Positions 59,560 to 64,000 of a stretch of DNA of 64,000 bases are shown one piece after another. Under the pieces are notes generated by a model that searched no databases, was not told the origin of the DNA, and saw only the letters and a program-made list of their open reading frames with translations. Every line of letters starts with the position of its first letter. Positions within the stretch are counted from its first letter, which is position 1. The DNA lies in NCBI RefSeq assembly GCF_964033635.1, contig NZ_OZ035533.1, forward strand, positions 5,737,001 through 5,801,000, given 5' to 3'. The position numbers and the translations under genes were made by a program. The DNA comes from Chitinophaga sp. MM2321. GTDB taxonomy: Bacteria > Bacteroidota > Bacteroidia > Chitinophagales > Chitinophagaceae.

Positions 59560-59610
59560 ACCAGGATTAGCAGGATTTTTAGGATTAGCAGGATGGGTGT
59601 TTTGTTTTTA
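59557..59610 (+). repeat. ACCAGGATTA / GATGGGTGTT repeat copy A
   Basis: This copy begins with the asnS stop codon (TAGACCAGGATTAGCAGGAT) and contains GGATGGGTGTTTTG. It shares both motifs with the 51-bp inverted repeat at 28524-28660. Copies B and C follow in the opposite orientation. Confidence 0.85.
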
Positions 59611-59657
59611 CAGATGCTGATTAATAAGATTAAATGGCGGATTATTTTATTTTTTAT

Positions 59658-59700
59658 AAACCCCGTACAGGCATGGCTCGTACGGGGTTTTATTTTTTAT
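59658..59700 (+). terminator. Intrinsic terminator after asnS
   Basis: AAACCCCGTAC (59658-59668) and GTACGGGGTTT (59680-59690) form an 11-bp stem followed by TATTTTTTATT. It lies 99 nt after the asnS stop, after repeat copy A. Confidence 0.85.
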
Positions 59701-59756
59701 TCCGATGAATAAAAGTTATTCAAACAGTTTTCTTTATCTCAGAAAAAAAATAAAAA

Positions 59757-59803
59757 TAAAACACCCATCCTTGTAAATCCTGGCAATCTTGGTAAATTCT
59801 GGT
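59757..59803 (-). repeat. ACCAGGATTA / GATGGGTGTT repeat copy B (inverted)
   Basis: AAAACACCCATCC followed by TGTAAATCCTGGCAATCTTG is an inverted, degenerate copy of the repeat at 59557. It can pair with copy A across the terminator. Confidence 0.8.
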
Positions 59804-59865
59804 ATGGAATTTTAACGCTCCCACATCTCTATAGTAATGATTCATTATCTCAAATAAAAAGACAA

Positions 59866-59913
59866 CAAAACACCCATCCCGGTAATCCTTATTAATCTTG
59901 ATAATCCTGGTAA
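59866..59913 (-). repeat. ACCAGGATTA / GATGGGTGTT repeat copy C (inverted)
   Basis: AAAACACCCATCCCGGTAAT followed by ATTAATCTTGATAATCCTGG, ending 3 nt before the ExbD ATG at 59917. It is better preserved than copy B and could also pair with copy A. Confidence 0.85.
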
Positions 59914-59916
59914 CTT

Positions 59917-60447
59917 ATGGCAGATATGGATACGCAATCTCCCGGTGGCCGCCACGGCGGGAAGGGAACCACCAGTACTAAAAAATCTACACGTGTCGAT
60001 ATGACACCAATGGTAGATCTGGGCTTTTTACTGATCACTTTTTTTATGCTTACCACCACGATGACAAAGCCCAAAACCATGGAACTTATAATGCCCCGGA
60101 GTGACGGCGATCCGATGCCGTTGTCCGATAAAAAAGCCCTGACAGTGATCTTAGGGCCGGACAACCGTATTGCCTGGTATGAAGGTATCGGCGATGATCC
60201 CGCTATGCCGCCGCAGGTCAACTATACCAGCTTCGCCAATAAAAATGGCATCCGTGATGTCATCATCCGGAAAAAGGAAGCGGTATACCGCGCCTCTCAT
60301 AAAAACGAACTGATGATCCTCATCAAAGCCGATAAAGCCGCGCATTATGAAAATGTGGTGGATATCATGGACGAGATGCTGATCAACCAGGTAAGCCGGT
60401 ATGCAATAGTAGATATCGGGTTGAAAGAAGCGGCGTATTTTCAGTAG
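59917..60447 (+). CDS. ExbD/TolR family biopolymer transport protein, orphan
   Basis: Energy-coupling protein of 176 residues with one helix near the N-terminus (VDMTPMVDLGFLLITFFMLT, about residues 28-50) carrying the conserved Asp that moves protons, after a cytoplasmic tail rich in Gly, Lys and Thr. The periplasmic part (MELIMPRSDGDPMPLSDKKA, then LIKADKAAHYENVVDIMDEM) fits the ExbD fold. Normally an exbB gene and a tonB gene are adjacent; none is here. It directly follows inverted repeat copy C. It could add to a TonB or gliding motor encoded elsewhere. Confidence 0.88.
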   Translation: MADMDTQSPGGRHGGKGTTSTKKSTRVDMTPMVDLGFLLITFFMLTTTMTKPKTMELIMPRSDGDPMPLSDKKALTVILGPDNRIAWYEGIGDDPAMPPQVNYTSFANKNGIRDVIIRKKEAVYRASHKNELMILIKADKAAHYENVVDIMDEMLINQVSRYAIVDIGLKEAAYFQ

Positions 60448-60494
60448 CTGGATTAAGATTAAACGTACCTTTATTGCTCCAAAACAATATAGAT

Positions 60495-61451
60495 ATGGCA
60501 ATTACCCACTCCATTCCTTCCGTGGATCTCGCAGATTTCACATCCGGTGACGCAGGACGCAAAGCCGCCTTCGTGCAGCAACTGGGAAAAGCTTATGAAG
60601 ACGTTGGTTTTGTAGCGGTAAAGAATCATGGTATTCCTGATGAACTGATTGCAGACCTCTACAATTATGTACAACAGTTTTTTAAGCTCCCCGCCGAAAC
60701 CAAACATAAATACGAACTCCCGGAACTGGCCGGACAACGGGGCTATACTTCCTTCGGTAAAGAACACGCCAAAGGATACGATGCACCGGACCTGAAAGAG
60801 TTTTTTCAGTTCGGACAAACAGTAGAAGATAATGATCCGGTAAGTGCTGAATATCCGCCGAATGTACAGGTAGAAGAAGTACCTGCTTTTACACCTACTT
60901 TCTTTAAAGCCTATCGCGGTTTTGAAAAATCAGGTAGCTACCTGTTGCAGGCAATTGCCCTGTTCCTGGGATTGGACGAACACTATTTTGACAGTAAAAT
61001 ACATAATGGTAATTCTATCCTGAGAGCGATCCACTACCCTCCTATTACACAGGAGCCCAAATCGGCTATCAGGGCGGAACAACATGAAGATATAAACCTT
61101 ATTACCTTGTTGGTAGGCGCTTCTGCTGACGGCTTACAGATCCTGGACAAACAGGATAACTGGGTACCTGTTACCTCTTTACCGGAACAGATTGTGGTAA
61201 ACGTAGGAGATATGCTACAACGTCTTACAAATAACCGCTTAAAATCTACTACGCACCGTGTAGTAAATCCGCCCCGTGAAATGTGGAATACATCCCGTTA
61301 CTCTATTCCTTTCTTCCTGCATCCAAAATCAGACATGAAACTGGATTGCCTGGAGAACTGTGTCACCACAGAGCATCCGCTGGCGTATGAGCCTATAACA
61401 GCCGGCCAGTACCTCGACGAGCGTTTACGCGAAATTGGATTAAAGAAATAA
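60495..61451 (+). CDS. 2OG-Fe(II) oxygenase (isopenicillin N synthase-like)
   Basis: Non-heme iron oxygenase of 318 residues from the ATG at 60495. The N-terminal DIOX_N domain (SIPSVDLADFTSGDAGRKAA, then GFVAVKNHGIPDELIADLY) precedes the 2OG-Fe(II) core: RAEQHEDINLITLLVG with the HxD iron ligands, VNVGDMLQRLTNNRLKSTTH and the second His with Arg in THRVVNPP. The family includes ethylene-forming, isopenicillin N synthase-like and flavonoid-type enzymes. The substrate is unknown. It lies 48 nt after the ExbD gene and is followed by a terminator. Confidence 0.9.
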   Translation: MAITHSIPSVDLADFTSGDAGRKAAFVQQLGKAYEDVGFVAVKNHGIPDELIADLYNYVQQFFKLPAETKHKYELPELAGQRGYTSFGKEHAKGYDAPDLKEFFQFGQTVEDNDPVSAEYPPNVQVEEVPAFTPTFFKAYRGFEKSGSYLLQAIALFLGLDEHYFDSKIHNGNSILRAIHYPPITQEPKSAIRAEQHEDINLITLLVGASADGLQILDKQDNWVPVTSLPEQIVVNVGDMLQRLTNNRLKSTTHRVVNPPREMWNTSRYSIPFFLHPKSDMKLDCLENCVTTEHPLAYEPITAGQYLDERLREIGLKK

Positions 61452-61484
61452 GGGGTGTCCGAAAACAAAGATATTCTCATATTT

Positions 61485-61514
61485 AAGTCCCGGCAAGCAC
61501 GCTTACCGGGACTT
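61485..61514 (+). terminator. Intrinsic terminator after the oxygenase gene
   Basis: AAGTCCCGG (61485-61493) and CCGGGACTT (61506-61514) form a perfect 9-bp stem, 34 nt after the stop. Few T follow. Confidence 0.75.
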
Positions 61515-61696
61515 TGCATATATTCTACTTATGGGGCAAATCTTGATCATTCATCGGTTTCTCAATATGGTTATTCTTTTAATCCGGGCACTTTGCATGC
61601 CGGTGGGTTATGCGAGTTGAGTTGAAGCTCAACACAACGGATAAAAGGCCATATTCGTTATAATATTTACCCATATTACAAGTATTGTGCCTTTAT

Positions 61697-61704
61697 TAAC
61701 TTTG
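61697..61704 (+). promoter_or_regulatory. -7 element of the chromate transporter gene
   Basis: TAACTTTG fits TAnnTTTG. The leader to the GTG at 61796 would be about 85 nt. No TTTG at -33. Confidence 0.5.
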
Positions 61705-61795
61705 CTTGTTAGCTTTATTAGCAACGCTGTTGTATTTTGTCCCGGTATTTCATTAACTTATTGAATCTCCAGGCAGTATTCACTTTAAAATAACT

Positions 61796-62989
61796 GTGTT
61801 TCTACGTCATATACCTTTTCTCAAAGCGGTGCTATTGCATAGCATTACAGCCTACGGTGGTCCGCAAGGTCATCTGGCAATGATGATAAAGACATTCGTA
61901 CATCAGCGCAAAGATGTGACGGAAGAAGAGCTGATGGAGTATAATGCGTTCTGCCAACTGTTGCCGGGCGCATCCTCTTCTCAAACCCTTACATTAATAG
62001 GCTATAAGCGTGGTGGTGCATGGCTGGCCATCGCTACCCTGCTGATATGGATTACACCGGCCTGTTTGCTGATGGGCTCTCTGAGTTTTTTGCTGCAATA
62101 CTTTGATAAACGGGCACTGCAAACTGATATTTTCAAATACGTACAGCCGATGGCGGTAGGCTTCCTCGCCTATGGTGGAACGCGGGCTTTCAAGATCAGC
62201 ATTAATAACGTGGCTACCTTCATTATCATGGTGGTGGCTATGTTTTCCACCTTCTATCTCAAATCACCATGGACATTTCCCGCATTGATCATATTAGGCG
62301 GTATCGTTTCCAATTTCAGTAACAAGCGTATTCCTGATCTTACAGAGAAACCGAGGAAGATCCAATGGGGTAATATATGGTTGTTCGTTTCAGTTTTTGT
62401 ACTGGCGGGTGTTTTCTCCGAGCTTGCGCGTTCTCATGAGTGGATCACGCGAAGGCCGTTTAACCTCTTTGAAAACTTTTATCGTTTCGGCAGTCTTGTG
62501 TTTGGTGGGGGCGATATCCTCATCGCTATGATGCTGGAACAATATGTAACCCGCGCCAAGTCGCAATTTCTCACCGCAGAAGAGCTGTTGACAGGCGCCG
62601 GTATTATGCGTGCCCTCCCCGGTCCTACGTTCTCCATTTCTGCCTATGTAGGCGGTATGGCTATGCGTAACCTGGGCACAGGTTACCAGTTTCTGGGCTG
62701 TGTGCTGGCTCCTGTAGCCATTTTCCTGCCGAGTCTTTTGCTGGTGTTATTCTTCTTTCCCATATGGCATAACCTGAAAAAACATGTAGTCATTTACCGC
62801 GCACTGGAAGGGATCAACGCGGTAGTGGTAGGTATTATGTGGGCAGCCACCTTTATCCTCTTCTCTGCCATCCCTGTCAACTGGTACAACCTGCTGATTA
62901 TGGCAAGTACGCTGGCATTGCTCACCATCACCAGGCTGCCATCGCCATTTATCGTACTGGCGTGCCTGTTATTAGGCTGGTTATTATAA
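61796..62989 (+). CDS. chrA: Chromate transporter (ChrA/CHR family, two-domain)
   Basis: Membrane protein of 397 residues with two tandem Chromate_transp halves (about residues 5-185 and 200-395). The first half begins [20 protein letters not shown] followed by GPQGHLAMM, a degenerate form of the GGP-x-H motif; the second has [20 protein letters not shown]. Both halves have five to six helices. The start is a GTG ([12 protein letters not shown]). CHR proteins export chromate; some orthologues move sulfate. No chrR reductase is adjacent. It overlaps the convergent regulator gene by 6 nt. Confidence 0.9.
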   Translation: MFLRHIPFLKAVLLHSITAYGGPQGHLAMMIKTFVHQRKDVTEEELMEYNAFCQLLPGASSSQTLTLIGYKRGGAWLAIATLLIWITPACLLMGSLSFLLQYFDKRALQTDIFKYVQPMAVGFLAYGGTRAFKISINNVATFIIMVVAMFSTFYLKSPWTFPALIILGGIVSNFSNKRIPDLTEKPRKIQWGNIWLFVSVFVLAGVFSELARSHEWITRRPFNLFENFYRFGSLVFGGGDILIAMMLEQYVTRAKSQFLTAEELLTGAGIMRALPGPTFSISAYVGGMAMRNLGTGYQFLGCVLAPVAIFLPSLLLVLFFFPIWHNLKKHVVIYRALEGINAVVVGIMWAATFILFSAIPVNWYNLLIMASTLALLTITRLPSPFIVLACLLLGWLL

Positions 62990-64000
62990 TGTGGTGAGAT
63001 TATATTCCCGGATCTTATTGTACAGCGTAGTGAGGCCGATGTCCAGCAATTCAGCGGCTTTTGTTTTGTTGCCTTTAACATGGGCCAACACCCTGGAGAT
63101 ATGTTTTTTCTCCATATCCGCCAGGCGCATGGAGGAATGATCATCTCCCATACCCTGTTGAAAATCAAAAGGCAAAGTGGGCGTATCCAGTATATCCGTA
63201 TCCGTTAGAATGGCAGCTCTTTCAATCACGTTGCGCAGTTCCCGGATATTACCTTTCCAGCTATGCTGCTGTAATGCCTGGAGGAAAGCGGGGGTCATGC
63301 CGGTGATACGTTTATTCATCCTGGGTGCAAACTGCTGTATGAACCAGGTGGCCAGTAAGGGAATATCTTTTCTACGCTCATTGAGGGAAGGCAGCGGGAT
63401 CTGGAAAACCGACAACCGGTAAAACAGGTCTTCCCGGAAACGTCCTGCAGCAATCTCCTGTTCCAGGTTACGGTTGGTAGCGGCTATAATACGTACATCC
63501 GTTTTAGTGGGTTTGGGTTCGCCCACCCGGTAGAACTCCTGTGTTTCTAATACGCGCAGCATTTTGGCCTGCAATTCTACCGGCATTTCACCGATTTCAT
63601 CGAGGAAGATGGTACCGCCGCGGGCTTCTTCAAAAAATCCTTTTTTATCTTTTATCGCTCCTGTAAATGCGCCTGCCACATGGCCAAACAATTCGCTCTC
63701 CAGGATGTCTTTCGCGAAGGCGCTACAGTTTACCGCCACAAAGGGCTGTTGGCGGCGATTACTGCCCTGGTGGATCGCATGTGCAAACACTTCCTTGCCG
63801 GCACCGGTTTCGCCCAGCAACAGTACGGTCATGTCTGATGGCGCCACCTTCTCCGCCAATGCGATAGCGGCCTTGATTTCCGGAGATACCCCCAGTATAT
63901 TGTCAAAATTATATTTACCACTGATCTTTTTCTCCAGGTCGCGGATGCGGAATTGCAGGGTAGCCTTATCCATAGCCTTACTCACCAGGGGCAGAATACG
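62984..64000 (-). CDS. Sigma-54-dependent response regulator (5' end outside window)
   Basis: NtrC-family activator. The visible part begins [20 protein letters not shown], the linker after a receiver domain that lies beyond the window edge. The AAA+ domain has [19 protein letters not shown] (Walker A), [20 protein letters not shown] with the GAFTGA sigma-54 contact, [13 protein letters not shown] (Walker B), and [19 protein letters not shown]. The C-terminal Fis-type helix-turn-helix reads [24 protein letters not shown] at 63985 could start a shorter product, but the open frame and the linker point to a receiver domain upstream. Its partner kinase is not in the window. Confidence 0.9.
   Translation of the reverse strand, partial: RILPLVSKAMDKATLQFRIRDLEKKISGKYNFDNILGVSPEIKAAIALAEKVAPSDMTVLLLGETGAGKEVFAHAIHQGSNRRQQPFVAVNCSAFAKDILESELFGHVAGAFTGAIKDKKGFFEEARGGTIFLDEIGEMPVELQAKMLRVLETQEFYRVGEPKPTKTDVRIIAATNRNLEQEIAAGRFREDLFYRLSVFQIPLPSLNERRKDIPLLATWFIQQFAPRMNKRITGMTPAFLQALQQHSWKGNIRELRNVIERAAILTDTDILDTPTLPFDFQQGMGDDHSSMRLADMEKKHISRVLAHVKGNKTKAAELLDIGLTTLYNKIREYNLTTL

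Larger units (their letters stand above)
61452..61795. other. Intergenic region before the chromate transporter gene
   Basis: These 344 nt hold the oxygenase terminator, a hairpin GTTGAG-TTGAAG-CTCAAC (61616-61633), and the putative chrA promoter (TAACTTTG at 61697). I see no further gene. A GCATGCCGGTG-type inverted pair (61593-61603) is possible but weak. Confidence 0.55.

Overview
The window reads as chromosomal DNA of a Bacteroidota bacterium, most likely Chitinophagaceae (Chitinophaga-like). This is inferred from the families present: GldC, DUF6089, DUF4290, the IPExxxVDY family, a Rho with a long acidic N-terminal insert, a bacterial GH3 enzyme and several predicted outer-membrane barrels. 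Many genes carry the Bacteroidota -7 promoter element TAnnTTTG, sometimes with TTTG about 19 bases upstream. I see no rRNA operon, insertion sequence, prophage or CRISPR array.

Layout. 1-5.3 kb, leftward: rnpA (cut by the window edge) and rpmH, then an envelope-biogenesis operon uppS-bamA-skp-skp. 5.5-13.4 kb, leftward: DUF6089 barrel, nadK, a second Omp85-like protein, a CBS-domain protein, an alpha/beta hydrolase, cvpA, yqeY, gldC and a GT4 glycosyltransferase. 13.4-17 kb, leftward: hydrolase, GT2 glycosyltransferase, an orphan Opp/Dpp-type permease and a small lipoprotein. 17-24.3 kb: acyl-CoA dehydrogenase and a periplasmic amidase (rightward), an M28 peptidase (leftward), and the beta subunit of a 2-oxoacid:ferredoxin oxidoreductase without its alpha partner (rightward). 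24.3-37.6 kb: a GH3-LysE pair, IMPase-thiL, an ArnT-like transferase, nagA-VOC-omega-amidase, pcrA-recX, a fatty-acid desaturase and an ECF sigma factor. 38.6-46.2 kb, leftward: M28 peptidase, rpiB, tatC, a candidate small RNA, a CorC/TlyC-type protein, gmk, and DUF4290-murA. 46.2-55.8 kb: an SDR pseudogene, hydrolase, Lrp-tryptophan 2,3-dioxygenase, a free-standing tRNA-like RNA, trmB-DUF5522-ATL-IPExxxVDY-PCD, a histidine kinase/LytTR pair, a TetR regulator and a small barrel. 55.9-64 kb: rho, asnS, an orphan ExbD, a 2OG-Fe(II) oxygenase, a chromate transporter and a sigma-54 activator cut by the window edge.

Most genes are core housekeeping or envelope functions. The most unusual signals are non-coding. 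(1) A self-contained transcription unit at about 48.95-49.23 kb encodes a tRNA-like RNA with intact acceptor, D, anticodon and T arms, an encoded CCA, and a variable region of about 74 nt. (2) A set of long, nearly perfect inverted repeats has different arm sequences at each site, and several of them supply the stop (once the start) codon of a flanking gene. (3) Three genes have a -7 element only 4-5 nt before ATG, which predicts leaderless mRNAs. (4) A probable small RNA lies downstream of tatC, and rnpA apparently begins at a non-canonical ATT codon. All calls were made by reading the sequence; no database search was possible.
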